A stretch of DNA of 35,701 bases, taken from the NCBI GenBank assembly GCA_902826595.1, contig CADEFK010000002.1, forward strand, positions 10,922 through 46,622, given 5' to 3'. Below are positions 25,228 through 34,475 of the stretch, piece after piece. Both the position numbers and the translations under genes were made by a program. This DNA is from an uncultured bacterium. GTDB taxonomy: Bacteria; Desulfobacterota_D; UBA1144; Nemesobacterales; UBA2774. How positions within the stretch are numbered: the first letter of the stretch is position 1; each line of letters opens with the position of its first letter. Under the pieces are notes generated by a model. It was given only the letters and a program-made list of their open reading frames with translations. It was not told the origin of the DNA and searched no databases.

Positions 25228-25989
25228 CTATTCCGCGCCTCCGGCGGCCGAATCCCGCGGGCGGATCGATAAAGTGAGCTCCTGCCGTGACTCCGCGCCT
25301 TCGGAATCGGTGACTATCACGGTGACCTTGTAATCACCCGAGTCCTTCTCACCGTATTCCCAGATTATAAGGCCCGCGGCAGGCTCGATCGTCATGCCCC
25401 TTGGCGCGTTCCTGATGCTGAAATCGATGGAATCCCCGTCCGGGTCCCGGGCCTCTACAATGTAGCTGAACCTCCCTTCCTCGAAAGACGTACCCGGCTC
25501 CGAGGTAATGACAGGTGGGGAATTCGGTATTTTGAAACTCCCCTCGGCCGACATTGCGCCCCGGCCGATGTCGCTGTAAGGGGTGACGGCGACGGAGATC
25601 GTGTCGCCCTTTTTAAATCCTTCCCGCCACTCGAGCTTTTCATCGCCCGCCCCGGTGAGATCGCTGCCGTTTTGTTTCCATTCGTAAATATATGACGTAC
25701 TCTCGTCAGGGGCGCCGTCGTACTCTATCTCCACCTGAAACCCGTCTCTCGGCTCAGCCGACAGCATGCGGATTTTCACGGCTTTGATTCCTTCGAGGGA
25801 GGGGACCGCCGGCTCGGTGTATCCCGTGTCCTGAGATTCCTCGACCGGAGCGTTTTCGGTCCCCGGGACGGGCCCCTCAGTAAGTTCAGGGGTCGGCTGT
25901 TCCGTCACGGACCCGTCCCCGTTTTCCCCCTTGCAGCCCGCGAGAAGGATCAGAATTACAATAAGGATGTATTTAACAGCGCTCGTCAT
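25228..25989 (-). CDS. Lipoprotein with cadherin/Ig-like domains
   Basis: A 253-residue envelope lipoprotein. The signal ends in the lipobox LLAGC (Cys19). A low-complexity Glu/Pro/Thr linker (about 20-65) precedes two beta-sandwich regions. The second (about 158-245: PPVITSEPGTSFEEGRFSY, ARDPDGDSIDFSI, VTVIVTDSEGAES) has the 'V.A.DPDGD..F.' pattern of He_PIG/cadherin-like domains, which often bind calcium. I do not know its role; surface display or protein-protein contact is plausible. It stands as a single gene with no clear operon partner. Confidence 0.8.
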   Translation of the reverse strand: MTSAVKYILIVILILLAGCKGENGDGSVTEQPTPELTEGPVPGTENAPVEESQDTGYTEPAVPSLEGIKAVKIRMLSAEPRDGFQVEIEYDGAPDESTSYIYEWKQNGSDLTGAGDEKLEWREGFKKGDTISVAVTPYSDIGRGAMSAEGSFKIPNSPPVITSEPGTSFEEGRFSYIVEARDPDGDSIDFSIRNAPRGMTIEPAAGLIIWEYGEKDSGDYKVTVIVTDSEGAESRQELTLSIRPRDSAAGGAE

Positions 25990-26087
25990 AAGCGAACCCG
26001 TGCAGCATATAATTTCAACGCTTGTTTAATAATAATGCAGTATTCGAGAATTGTGATAAATGTGAGCCTGCAAAAGTATGCTGCCTC

Positions 26088-27587
26088 TCAGTCCGCTATG
26101 ACCTCGAACCTGCCTATGCGTCCCTCGACGGCCTTATATGCGATCTCGACGCCGTGCTCTTTCTCCAGGTGCTTCAGGTTCTCGTGTTCGAACTCTTTTA
26201 ACCTGTGTATTACCTTCGCGCTCGCCTGAACCTCTATCCTCTTTACGAAAGGCTTTACTATACTGCTCTTTATTTCCCTGATAATCTCGTAACTGATTGT
26301 GTCCTTGGACTTCAGATAGCCCGAGCCCTCACAGTAGGGACAGGGCTCCGCGAGCTCCGTCAATATGCTCTCCCTCACCCGCTGGCGCGTCATCTGAATG
26401 ACGCCGAAAGGGGACATCTCAAGGACCGCCGACCTCGCTCTGTCCTGCTTAAGTGCTTCGACGAACGCATCGTATATCTGGTCCCTGAGCTGACGGTTCT
26501 TTATGTCAATAAAATCGACCACCACGATGCCCACCAGGTTCCTGAGCCTTATCTGCCTGACGATCTCGGCCGCAGCCTCGAGGTTGAGCGTGTAGATGGT
26601 CTCCTCCTGGCTCTTGCCGCTCTGGTACCTTCCGGTATTCACGTCCACTACAGTGAGACCCTCGGCCTCTTCGATTATTACATGACCGCCCGATTTAAGC
26701 CAGACCTTTTTATTGAATATCTTTCTTATCTCGCTCTCGACCCCGTACCTGGAGAACAGCGGCTCCGGGTCATGATAGAGCTCCACGCTCACGGAAGCAT
26801 CCGGGAAATTGCGCCTGAGGTAAGCCGTGATCTCCTGATACACGGGATCCGAGTCGACCACGATCCTGTTGTATTCGCTCGACACGAAATCCCGCACGGC
26901 CTTGATATAGAGCCGGGGCTCTTCGTAGAGCAGGCACGGGGCTTTCTGCTCATCGCTCTTCTTTCTTATATCCTCCCAGAGTCGAAGCTGGTCGTTTACG
27001 TCCTGCTCGAGATCTTCAGCGCTGATCCCGACGCTCGCCGTCCTCGCTATTATCCCCTTGCCCTCGGGTTTGATTCTCCTGATAATCTCGGCGAGCCTCT
27101 CCCTTTCTTCCGGGTCCTCTATCTTTCTGGAGATTCCGACAATATCCGTCGTGCCCAGGAGGACGGAGTACTTGCCCGGTATCCCGATATTGGAGGAGAG
27201 CTTCGCCCCCTTTCCGCCGACCGACTCCTTCAGAACCTGGACGAGAACGTGCTGCCCTTCCCGCAGGATGTCCTGTATCAGTCCCCTGTCGTGTTTTTTC
27301 GATTGCTGTGATTCCGTACCGCCGTCGAGAAAGTATTCGTAAAGCGAGTCCTCGTGCACGTCCTCGACGGAAATAAAACCCGACTTCCCGATGCCGATGT
27401 CGATAAACGCCGCCTGCATTCCCGGCACGACCTTTCCCACTATGCCTTTGAATATGTTCCCTACTATGCGGGGCGCAGACTTTCTTTCAATATACAGCTC
27501 CGCCACGACACCGTTTTCCATGACGGCTACTCTCGTTTCGTTGAACGTAATATTAATAAGAATCCTGTTGTCCATTGAGCGGCTCAT
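26088..27587 (-). CDS. rng: Ribonuclease G/E family endoribonuclease
   Basis: Single-strand-specific RNase that processes rRNA ends and decays mRNA. The 499-residue length fits RNase G, without the long C-terminal scaffold of RNase E. It has an S1 domain (about 38-130: NIFKGIVGKVVPGMQAAFIDIG), a 5'-sensor/RNase H-like core, and the catalytic DNase I-like region with Asp315 (VVDVNTGRY) and Asp358 (VVVDFIDIKNR). A CPYCEGSG zinc link sits at 416-423. All expected active-site residues are present. The start MSRSM has no strong ribosome site; the Met four codons on is an alternative. Confidence 0.95.
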   Translation of the reverse strand: MSRSMDNRILINITFNETRVAVMENGVVAELYIERKSAPRIVGNIFKGIVGKVVPGMQAAFIDIGIGKSGFISVEDVHEDSLYEYFLDGGTESQQSKKHDRGLIQDILREGQHVLVQVLKESVGGKGAKLSSNIGIPGKYSVLLGTTDIVGISRKIEDPEERERLAEIIRRIKPEGKGIIARTASVGISAEDLEQDVNDQLRLWEDIRKKSDEQKAPCLLYEEPRLYIKAVRDFVSSEYNRIVVDSDPVYQEITAYLRRNFPDASVSVELYHDPEPLFSRYGVESEIRKIFNKKVWLKSGGHVIIEEAEGLTVVDVNTGRYQSGKSQEETIYTLNLEAAAEIVRQIRLRNLVGIVVVDFIDIKNRQLRDQIYDAFVEALKQDRARSAVLEMSPFGVIQMTRQRVRESILTELAEPCPYCEGSGYLKSKDTISYEIIREIKSSIVKPFVKRIEVQASAKVIHRLKEFEHENLKHLEKEHGVEIAYKAVEGRIGRFEVIAD

Positions 27588-27768
27588 GAACCGAATAGGC
27601 CCAAACTTTACAAGCGTTGTTAAGTATAGTCTATAAGCTATCTATATGAAAGCCTAAAAGAATATAATAATACTTTCATTTTATCTCAAACGGGTGTAAA
27701 ATTGAAATAACGCATTAGGGGCCCGCCCGGTCGAGCCGGAAAGCGGTTCCTGACGGAGGATAGACGGG

Positions 27769-28770
27769 ATGTACTTAAGAACACTCTTAGCCGTTTTTCT
27801 ATTGACCGGAATCGCCCTTGCCCAGGGCAGCCTGCCGCCCCCCAAGGACGGGACTACAATATATGTAGTGGAGCCGGGGGATTCCCTCTGGAAGATCTCC
27901 GGAAGGTTCTTCGGCAATCCGCTCTTCTGGCCGAGGCTTTGGGAAATCAATCCGTACATTGACAACCCGAACCGCATATACCCGGGGGACGTAATAGCGC
28001 TTAAACCCGAGCAGCCCGACATCCCCGTGGTGAAGGTCGAGCCCAAGTCACAGAAGGTGTCGTTTGAGGACATCGAGCCGCCGCCGCCCGTCTATTATTA
28101 TTCGCGCGGGGGGACGGAGGGGTTTATTACACCCGGCGAGTGGGAGCACATGGGCACCATACTCACGTCGGAGCCTCCGAAGATACTCCTCGGTACGGGG
28201 GATATCGTATTTACTAACGTAGGGTCTAAAAACGGCGCCGGCACCGGCGACAAGTTTACGATATTCCGCACGTCCAAGCCCGTGCTCCACCCCATCACCG
28301 GACAGAGGATCGGGTATAAGGTGCAGATCGAAGGCGAGCTCGAAATTTTAGAAATACTCGGCAAAAGGAAGTCGACGGCCGTTATCATTTCTTCGTACCT
28401 AGAGATAACGCGCGGGGCGAAGGTAAGGCCCCAGGAGCCGTTCGTAAAAGAGGTGATACTGAGGAAAGGGACGCAGAGGGTGGACGGGTTCATAGTCGAG
28501 GCCAAGAACAATACCGAGCTCAGCGGCAGGGGAGACATCGTTTATATAGACGCGGGGGAAACGAGCAACGTGGTGCCCGGCAACGTATTCTCAATCTATA
28601 CGCGGCCCAGAAAGGCGCACGACCCCGACGCGCATAAAGACGTAATCATCCCCGGCACTCTCATCGGAAAGATCGTGGTGCTCGAGGTCAAGGAAGCGAG
28701 CTCAACGGGAATCATCACGGAGAGCTCGAGGCAGATCGAGCTGGGCGACTATGTCAGTCTCGATATATAA
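27769..28770 (+). CDS. Secreted LysM-domain protein
   Basis: A 333-residue exported protein. The signal peptide MYLRTLLAVFLLTGIALAQG is probably cleaved after ALA. One LysM domain spans about 30-80 (TIYVVEPGDSLWKISGRFFG, NPNRIYPGDVIAL), which binds peptidoglycan glycan strands. The rest (about 90-333) is beta-rich with repeated units such as GDIVFTN, GDIVYIDAG and GKIVVLEVKEASSTG, common in deltaproteobacterial LysM proteins of unknown role. It has no catalytic domain that I can see, so it may anchor or organise envelope components. It is transcribed divergently from rng. Confidence 0.87.
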   Translation: MYLRTLLAVFLLTGIALAQGSLPPPKDGTTIYVVEPGDSLWKISGRFFGNPLFWPRLWEINPYIDNPNRIYPGDVIALKPEQPDIPVVKVEPKSQKVSFEDIEPPPPVYYYSRGGTEGFITPGEWEHMGTILTSEPPKILLGTGDIVFTNVGSKNGAGTGDKFTIFRTSKPVLHPITGQRIGYKVQIEGELEILEILGKRKSTAVIISSYLEITRGAKVRPQEPFVKEVILRKGTQRVDGFIVEAKNNTELSGRGDIVYIDAGETSNVVPGNVFSIYTRPRKAHDPDAHKDVIIPGTLIGKIVVLEVKEASSTGIITESSRQIELGDYVSLDI

Positions 28771-28778
28771 GATGTTTT

Positions 28779-28793
28779 TTCAGGGCGCCTGAA
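28779..28793. other. Short hairpin between convergent LysM and pcm genes
   Basis: TTCAGG-GCG-CCTGAA, with a T-run directly before it on the plus strand (28775-28780). The T-run is on the wrong side for a classic terminator in either direction, so its role is uncertain. Confidence 0.3.
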
Positions 28794-28809
28794 CATTCCG
28801 GCGGAGGGG

Positions 28810-29520
28810 TCAGGACTCGGACTCACCCGTCATCGGAACGAAGCGGACGGCGGTTATTCTCTTCTTCGTAATTCCCACATCGGTTTTTTCTACAAGCTGC
28901 AGCTCCTGGCTCTCGCCGCCCACAGGAATGATCATTTTCCCGCTTACCTTAAGCTGGTCCAAGAGCTTCGCAGGCACGCGGCCCGGGGCCGCCGTCACAA
29001 TAATCCCGTCAAAGGGGGCGTGCTCCTCCCACCCCTGATATCCGTCCCCGATCCTGTAGGTAATGTTTTTATAGCCGAGCTTCTCGAGAACGAGGCGCGA
29101 CTTACCGGCGAGGTCCTCCACGATCTCTATGGTGTAGAGATCGCACCCGGTCTCCGCGAGCACAGCGGACTGATAGCCCGAGCCCGTGCCAACCTCGAGT
29201 ATCTTCGCTCCCCGGGCGGGGTTCAGGAGCTCGGTCATGAGCGCGACTATATAGGGCTGCGAAATGGTCTGCCCCATGCCTACCGGAATGGGGTTGTCGT
29301 CGTAGGCCTGGTCTCTCAATTCCTCAGGCACGAATTCGTGGCGCGGGACGTTGAGCATCGCCTGGATGACCGCGGTATTTCTTATGCCGCGGGCGATGAT
29401 CTGGCCCTCGACCATCTCCCAACGCTTTGCCGCGTAATGGCTGTCCCCCGAAGCGCCTCCGGCGAGCAGGAAGACGAAGAAAAAGACCGACAGGGGAATG
29501 AGAGGCTCTATCATACTCAT
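28810..29520 (-). CDS. pcm: Protein-L-isoaspartate O-methyltransferase with export-like N-terminus
   Basis: Repairs isomerised aspartate in aged proteins by SAM-dependent methylation. The catalytic part (about 30-225) has the PCMT marks MVEGQIIARGIRN, VPRHEFVPEELRDQAYDDNPIPVG, GQTISQPYIVALM, the SAM loop LEVGTGSGYQSAVLAE and IIVTAAPGRVP. Unusually, residues 8-24 (IPLSVFFFVFLLAGGASG) are a strongly hydrophobic, signal-like segment absent from cytosolic Pcm. The segment lacks basic residues in front, so membrane insertion rather than cleavage is possible. It lies upstream on the message from no clear partner; meaB is about 100 bases away on the same strand. Confidence 0.92.
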   Translation of the reverse strand: MSMIEPLIPLSVFFFVFLLAGGASGDSHYAAKRWEMVEGQIIARGIRNTAVIQAMLNVPRHEFVPEELRDQAYDDNPIPVGMGQTISQPYIVALMTELLNPARGAKILEVGTGSGYQSAVLAETGCDLYTIEIVEDLAGKSRLVLEKLGYKNITYRIGDGYQGWEEHAPFDGIIVTAAPGRVPAKLLDQLKVSGKMIIPVGGESQELQLVEKTDVGITKKRITAVRFVPMTGESES

Positions 29521-29617
29521 TAGGATACCATTCCGGGAAAGTAGAGATTATCGAGAATAAAGTTTACGGGGACAATAAGCATACGGGTTGACCGGCTCCC
29601 CGTATCCGGAACAGGGC

Positions 29618-30583
29618 TCAGATAATCTTCGAGATGACGAGGAGGGCCCCCTCGTAGGGGTCTATCTCCCCGCTCCTTACGCGGGCGTAAATCTTCTTGA
29701 CCTCCGGGTCCCCGAGCTTAAGCGCTATCTTCTCGTCGATGAGCTCCTTGATTATCTCGGAGAATTCCCCCTCGGTCCTCTTTTCCTTTTTATTCTTGAG
29801 CATTCCGCTCTCTGTCTGAAAGGACCTGTGCTTTTCGATGCCTTCAATTACGCCTCCGATCCCTTCACCCCTGAGGGCGCTCGTGAGGAGCACGGGCGGG
29901 GTCCATCCGCCGCCTTGCCTCTTGAGGGACAGCACCTGCTTGATCTCAGAAGAAATAAGCGCCGCCCCTTCCCTGTCGGCCTTGTTCACGATGAATATGT
30001 CGGCTATCTCCATGAGGCCCGCCTTCATCGTCTGAACGGAGTCCCCGGCCTCGGGCACGAGCACCACGAGGACTGTATCGGCTACGCCTACTATATCGAG
30101 CTCGGTCTGTCCGACGCCGACCGTCTCTATGATCGCGTAATCCATGCCGTACGACCCGTAGAGCTTGATAATCTCATTCGTCGCTCTCGATAGTCCGCCG
30201 TGTGTCCCTCTTGAGCTTATGCTCCTTATGAATACCCCATCGTCCATGGCGTGGTCGTGCATGCGTATCCGGTCCCCGAGTATGGCGCCTCCGGTGAACG
30301 GGCTCGACGGGTCGACCGCCAGCACGCCTATCTTTTTATCCATACCCCTGTAGGAGCGGATGAGCTCGTTCGTAATGGTGCTTTTGCCCGCGCCGGGGGG
30401 GCCTGTTATCCCGATTATATAAGGGTCTCGCATGAAGGGGCCGAGACGCCTGAGTATCTCCGGGAGGGATTTGTGCCTGCTCTCGGCGACCGATATCAGG
30501 CGGGCAAGAGACGCGCGGTCTCCGGCGAGCATCTTGTCTATGAGTCCGGATTCGTAATCGGAAAGAGCCATCGGGAGATACAT
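29618..30583 (-). CDS. meaB: Methylmalonyl-CoA mutase-associated GTPase MeaB (ArgK family)
   Basis: G3E-type GTPase that gates cobalamin loading and protects methylmalonyl-CoA mutase. The 321-residue protein has the P-loop GPPGAGKST (61-69), VLAVDPSSPFTGGAILGDRIRM, the switch region IETVGVGQTELDI and the guanine-binding NKADREGA. A C-terminal dimerisation part follows. The family pairs with B12-dependent acyl-CoA mutases, and mce is at 24136. The mutase genes are outside the window. Met5 is an alternative start. Confidence 0.95.
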   Translation of the reverse strand: MYLPMALSDYESGLIDKMLAGDRASLARLISVAESRHKSLPEILRRLGPFMRDPYIIGITGPPGAGKSTITNELIRSYRGMDKKIGVLAVDPSSPFTGGAILGDRIRMHDHAMDDGVFIRSISSRGTHGGLSRATNEIIKLYGSYGMDYAIIETVGVGQTELDIVGVADTVLVVLVPEAGDSVQTMKAGLMEIADIFIVNKADREGAALISSEIKQVLSLKRQGGGWTPPVLLTSALRGEGIGGVIEGIEKHRSFQTESGMLKNKKEKRTEGEFSEIIKELIDEKIALKLGDPEVKKIYARVRSGEIDPYEGALLVISKII

Positions 30584-30614
30584 TAATTCCGAGGGGGTGG
30601 ATTGTCAAAAACAA

Positions 30615-31028
30615 CTATTTCTTCCCGGACCCCATGCCGAGAATGACGTCATGCTCATCTTTCGTAACGGGCATGACGGAGAGGCGTCCTTGTTTGATTA
30701 GGGAGATGTTGCTCAACCGCTTATCCTTTTTGATATCGTCGAGCGGGACGGGTCTATTTAAGGGCTTGACCGGAGTGAGGTCGACCGCGACCCACCTGTC
30801 GTCGTCCGTAGTCGGGTCCTGATACGATTCCTTCGCGACCTTGGCCACCCCCGCGATTTCAGGCTGGGCCCCGCTGTGATAATAAAGCACGAGGTCGCCC
30901 TTCTTCATGGCTCTGAGATTATTCCTCGCCTGATAGTTCCTGACCCCGTCCCAGCGCGTGCCCACGTCTTTAACCAGGTCGTCCCATGAATATGCCGATG
31001 GTTCCGATTTAACGAGCCAATAGTTCAC
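30615..31028 (-). CDS. EVE-domain protein
   Basis: Small PUA-like EVE protein of the type that reads modified bases in DNA or RNA, such as thymocyte nuclear protein 1 relatives. GTG 31028 gives MNYWLVKSEPSAYSWDDL, the normal family start and 137 residues; an upstream TTG at 31046 would add six residues. Marks are WDGVRNYQARNNLRAMKKGDLVLYYHS and DPTTDDDRWVAVDLTPV, with the aromatic cage residues of the fold. It lies downstream of no other gene on its strand and is divergent from the 31130 gene. It could act in restriction, RNA modification or stress, all unproven. Confidence 0.9.
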   Translation of the reverse strand: MNYWLVKSEPSAYSWDDLVKDVGTRWDGVRNYQARNNLRAMKKGDLVLYYHSGAQPEIAGVAKVAKESYQDPTTDDDRWVAVDLTPVKPLNRPVPLDDIKKDKRLSNISLIKQGRLSVMPVTKDEHDVILGMGSGKK

Positions 31029-31129
31029 AGGGTTAATTATGTGCAAAGCCGCGGATATTTCAAATGACGGTACTCGGTCGCGCTCAATATGCTTTCACTA
31101 ATTCTATATTCCTGTATATTTATTAGCAG

Positions 31130-31807
31130 ATGAAATCGACACGAAATTCCCGTCTTCTCGCCGCGCTTTTATTATTATCTGCAATCTTCTTTAATTCCGG
31201 CCTGTTATCCGCCGCATACGCGCAGAACGAGGAGACAGGAGCACCCTCCGAGCGCCTTAGGGACAGGATCAAGTCCCTCGCCCTTATACCGCTCACATCG
31301 AAGCCCCCGCTCTCAGAATCGATGCCGGAAGAAATCGTCGAGCAAAAGGAGCGTTATCTCACGATCTCTCTTTATGATGCCCTCACTGCAGAGCTGTTCA
31401 GAATCGAGGTAACGCCGCTACAGAAGTCGGAGACGGAATTCCTGCGCATAAAGGCCGAAAAACCGAAATCGTTTTACAGGGAGCAGGCCGTGGCCGCAGG
31501 CAAAAGCCTGGGCGTGGATGCAGTCATGATCGGTGTAATCTCCGAATACACGGAGAGAGAAGGGTCGGCCATAGGGGTCGAATCCCCGGCCGCGGTCACG
31601 TTCAGCGTCGAGGTGCTCGACACCAGGGACGGGCACACTCTGTGGGAAACGTATTTTAAAGAGACGCAGAAACCGCTCCTCGAGAACGTCTACGAGATCG
31701 AGAAGTTCTTCAAGAGGGGGGCGAAATGGATCACTTCAGACGAACTCGCGAAAGAAGGGGCGCGAAAGGCCGTCCTTGATTTTAACGAGTACCTCCTGGG
31801 AAATTAA
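31130..31807 (+). CDS. Exported GNA1162/DUF799-like protein
   Basis: A 225-residue protein with a long signal peptide (LLAALLLLSAIFFNSGLLSAAYAQ), probably cleaved after AYA. The mature part has the fold pattern of DUF799/GNA1162-like lipoproteins, which are TolB-N-domain-like: IKSLALIPLTS, AVAAGKSLGVDAVMIGVISEYTER, TFSVEVLDTRDGHTLWETYF and LAKEGARKAVLDF. There is no lipobox Cys. Relatives often assist envelope assembly. Its stop codon abuts the hisA start, so it shares a message with the histidine genes, perhaps by chance. Confidence 0.78.
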   Translation: MKSTRNSRLLAALLLLSAIFFNSGLLSAAYAQNEETGAPSERLRDRIKSLALIPLTSKPPLSESMPEEIVEQKERYLTISLYDALTAELFRIEVTPLQKSETEFLRIKAEKPKSFYREQAVAAGKSLGVDAVMIGVISEYTEREGSAIGVESPAAVTFSVEVLDTRDGHTLWETYFKETQKPLLENVYEIEKFFKRGAKWITSDELAKEGARKAVLDFNEYLLGN

Positions 31808-32530
31808 ATGCACATCATACCCGCGATTGACCTCAAGGACGGAAAATGCGTGAGACTCTATAAGGGAGAAGAGGGGACCGAGACCGTGTTTTCCGAGAAC
31901 CCCGGGGAGATAGCCCGGAGGTGGGAGGAATGCGGGGCCGAATGGATACACGTCGTCGATCTCGACGGGGCGTTTAGGGGCGAGCCCCGGAACATGGACG
32001 TTATCAGAGATATAGCGGCACGCGTCTCATGCCCCGTGCAGGCCGGGGGAGGCATCAGAACTATCGATACGGTAAGGAAATATTTCGAGCTCGGAGTAAA
32101 AAGAGTGATACTGGGGACGGCCGCCTTTTCCGACGACGAATTCCTGAGACAGGCGTGCGTGGAATTCCCGGGGGGGATCGCCGTTGGGATAGACACAAAA
32201 AAGGGGAAAATAGCGGTCAAGGGGTGGACAGAGGTCATAGAGACCGGAACCGGGGAAGCGCTCCGCAGGCTCGACCGGGCAGGGGTATCCGTGATACTCA
32301 ACACGAACGTGGACAGGGACGGCACAATGGAGGGAATTAACATTGACGCTGCAAAAGACTTCATCGCATCGTCCCCGCTTCCGGTCATAGCATCGGGGGG
32401 CATAGCCACGACCAATGACCTCGATAAATTGAAACCGCTGGAAGAATTAGGCCTTTACGGCGTAATACTCGGGAAGTCGATCTATACAGGCGCTATTAAT
32501 CTTAAAGAAGCGATAGAAAGGTACTCATAA
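31808..32530 (+). CDS. hisA: Phosphoribosylformimino-AICAR ribotide isomerase
   Basis: TIM-barrel Amadori isomerase, the fourth step of histidine synthesis. The 240-residue protein starts [20 protein letters not shown] with the catalytic Asp8. [24 protein letters not shown] is the first phosphate motif, and [17 protein letters not shown] carries the second catalytic Asp. [14 protein letters not shown] follows. Its ATG follows the preceding stop directly, and its stop overlaps the hisF ATG by one base (TAATG). Only hisA and hisF of the pathway are here. Confidence 0.96.
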   Translation: MHIIPAIDLKDGKCVRLYKGEEGTETVFSENPGEIARRWEECGAEWIHVVDLDGAFRGEPRNMDVIRDIAARVSCPVQAGGGIRTIDTVRKYFELGVKRVILGTAAFSDDEFLRQACVEFPGGIAVGIDTKKGKIAVKGWTEVIETGTGEALRRLDRAGVSVILNTNVDRDGTMEGINIDAAKDFIASSPLPVIASGGIATTNDLDKLKPLEELGLYGVILGKSIYTGAINLKEAIERYS

Positions 32531-33288
32531 TGCTGTCGAAGAGAATAATCCCATGCCTCGACGTCAAGGACGGGAGGGTCGTAAAGGGCGTCAACTTCGT
32601 CAATCTGAGAGACGCGGGCGACCCCGTCGAGATCGCGAGGAAATACAGCGACGAGGGGGCCGACGAAATCTGCTTCCTCGACATCACGGCCTCCCACGAG
32701 GAGAGGAAGACGATGATCGACGTCGTGGAAAGGACCGCGGCCGAGGTATTCGTCCCCCTGACAGTGGGGGGAGGGGTAAGGACGATCGAAGACGTGAGGC
32801 AGCTCCTCCTTGCGGGGGCCGACAAGGTATCGATAAACACGGCCGCCGTGAATGATCCGGATTTCGTGAAAAGGGCGTCCGAAAGGTTCGGGAGCCAGTG
32901 CATAGTGGTGGCGATAGACGCGAGGCGCGTCTCGGAAGGAAAATGGGAGGTCTACACGCACGGGGGGAGAAACCCGACAGGGATAGACGCGCTCGAATGG
33001 GCGAAGAAGATGGAGGAATACGGCGCGGGTGAGATACTGCTCACGAGTATGGACAAGGACGGAACGAAGTCGGGCTACGACATCCCGCTCACGAGGGCGG
33101 TCTCGCGGAACGTATCCATCCCGGTCATCGCTTCCGGGGGCGCAGGCAGCCTCGGCCACCTCTCGGAAGGGGTGAGTGACGGGGAGGCGGACGCGGTGCT
33201 CGTCGCTTCGATATTCCATTACGGTGAGCATACAATAAGAGACGCGAAGGAGTTCATGAGCTCGAAGGGCATATCGGTGAGGCTCTGA
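32530..33288 (+). CDS. hisF: Imidazole glycerol phosphate synthase subunit HisF
   Basis: Cyclase subunit that, with the glutaminase HisH, makes imidazole glycerol phosphate and AICAR. The 252-residue TIM barrel has the catalytic residues Asp11 ([18 protein letters not shown]) and Asp130 (IVVAIDARR). [28 protein letters not shown] and [14 protein letters not shown] are the phosphate-binding halves. The hisH gene is not in this window. Overlap with hisA indicates translational coupling. Confidence 0.97.
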   Translation: MLSKRIIPCLDVKDGRVVKGVNFVNLRDAGDPVEIARKYSDEGADEICFLDITASHEERKTMIDVVERTAAEVFVPLTVGGGVRTIEDVRQLLLAGADKVSINTAAVNDPDFVKRASERFGSQCIVVAIDARRVSEGKWEVYTHGGRNPTGIDALEWAKKMEEYGAGEILLTSMDKDGTKSGYDIPLTRAVSRNVSIPVIASGGAGSLGHLSEGVSDGEADAVLVASIFHYGEHTIRDAKEFMSSKGISVRL

Positions 33289-33322
33289 GGGGCGATGCGC
33301 GGGCAAGAGGCGGGGTGACTGA

Positions 33323-34372
33323 ATGAACATAAGAGAACAGTCGGAAGAGATCGAGAGACAAATCCTTTCCCCCTATGCGGCTCTAAGCGCCGAGACCAAG
33401 GGCAGGATGGTCCCCGAGGAGCCCTGCTCCATAAGGACGGATTACCAGAGGGACAGGGACAGAATAATCCATTCGAAATCGTTTCGGAGGATGAAGCACA
33501 AGACGCAGGTCTTTCTGTCGCCTACCGACGACCACTACAGGACGAGGCTCACCCATGTCATCGAGGTGTCCCAGATAGCGAGGACGATATCGAAGGCGCT
33601 CAGATTGAACGAAGACTTGACGGAGGCCATAGCGCTCGGGCACGACCTCGGCCACACCCCATTCGGGCACGCGGGGGAGGCGGCGCTCAACGAGATATAC
33701 CCCGGGGGGTTCAAGCACGTGATACACAGCCTCCGGGTCGTGGACGTGCTTGAGAAGGGCGGAAAGGGACTCAACCTCACTTACGAGGTGAGGGACGGCA
33801 TAGCCAAGCACTCGAAGGGAATGGGAGCGGTCGATAACCCGAAATACCGACCGGAGACACTCGAAGGCCAGGTCGTCAGGATATCGGACCTCGTCGCCTA
33901 CGCGAACCACGACCTCGACGACGCCATAAGGGCGGGGATCATAACCATTGACGACGTACCGGAAGAATGCGTCGACGCCCTCGGCAGGACGAATTCCGAA
34001 AGGATCAACAGAATGGTCACAGATATAATCACGGAAACGCTCAAGTCCGGAGGCGAGAAGGTGGCTGCGAGCGCGGAAGTCGAGCAGGCGATGGTGGAGC
34101 TGAGAGGCTACCTCTTCAATACCGTGTATATGAACGAAAAGATAAAGAACAACTTCCTCAAGGCCAATAAGGTAATCAGAGAGCTGTACCAGCATTTCTG
34201 CGAAAACGAGAGCGAGCTGCGGAAGCATTATAACAAGGGCGTCAGGGAAGGGGAAACCGTCGAGCGCACGGTCTGCGATTTCATCGCAGGCATGACCGAC
34301 TCCTACGCGATAAGCGTGTACGAAAGCATATTCCTCCCCAGGAGATGGCAGGGGGATTTGAGCACATTTTAA
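33323..34372 (+). CDS. dgt: Deoxyguanosinetriphosphate triphosphohydrolase-like protein
   Basis: HD-domain enzyme that hydrolyses dGTP (or other dNTPs) to the nucleoside and triphosphate. The 349-residue length fits the short bacterial dGTPase-like group. Visible are RDRIIHSKSFRRMKHKTQVF, then the HD site with His78, His107-Asp108, His111 and His116 (ALGHDLGHTPFGHAGE). A second metal-site region is RISDLVAYANHDLDDAI. It follows hisF on the same strand with a 34-base gap. dNTP pool control is the family's usual role; substrate range is unknown here. Confidence 0.92.
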   Translation: MNIREQSEEIERQILSPYAALSAETKGRMVPEEPCSIRTDYQRDRDRIIHSKSFRRMKHKTQVFLSPTDDHYRTRLTHVIEVSQIARTISKALRLNEDLTEAIALGHDLGHTPFGHAGEAALNEIYPGGFKHVIHSLRVVDVLEKGGKGLNLTYEVRDGIAKHSKGMGAVDNPKYRPETLEGQVVRISDLVAYANHDLDDAIRAGIITIDDVPEECVDALGRTNSERINRMVTDIITETLKSGGEKVAASAEVEQAMVELRGYLFNTVYMNEKIKNNFLKANKVIRELYQHFCENESELRKHYNKGVREGETVERTVCDFIAGMTDSYAISVYESIFLPRRWQGDLSTF

Positions 34373-34475
34373 TATTATCCGGTTCAGGTAACATTATTAG
34401 CCTTGTAAATTAACCGTAACTCTCATAACCAACCCCTTGCATTTGATGAGTTTTACATAGAATAAGGTGCAAAGA

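Noticed and set aside
31808-33288. hisA and hisF as a recent duplication of each other
   Set aside because: They are ancient paralogues in all bacteria; nothing here is unusual.
34437-34463. Promoter TTGCAT/TAGAAT before mqnA
   Set aside because: The spacer is only 15 bases, and the start of transcription would fall almost at the start codon.
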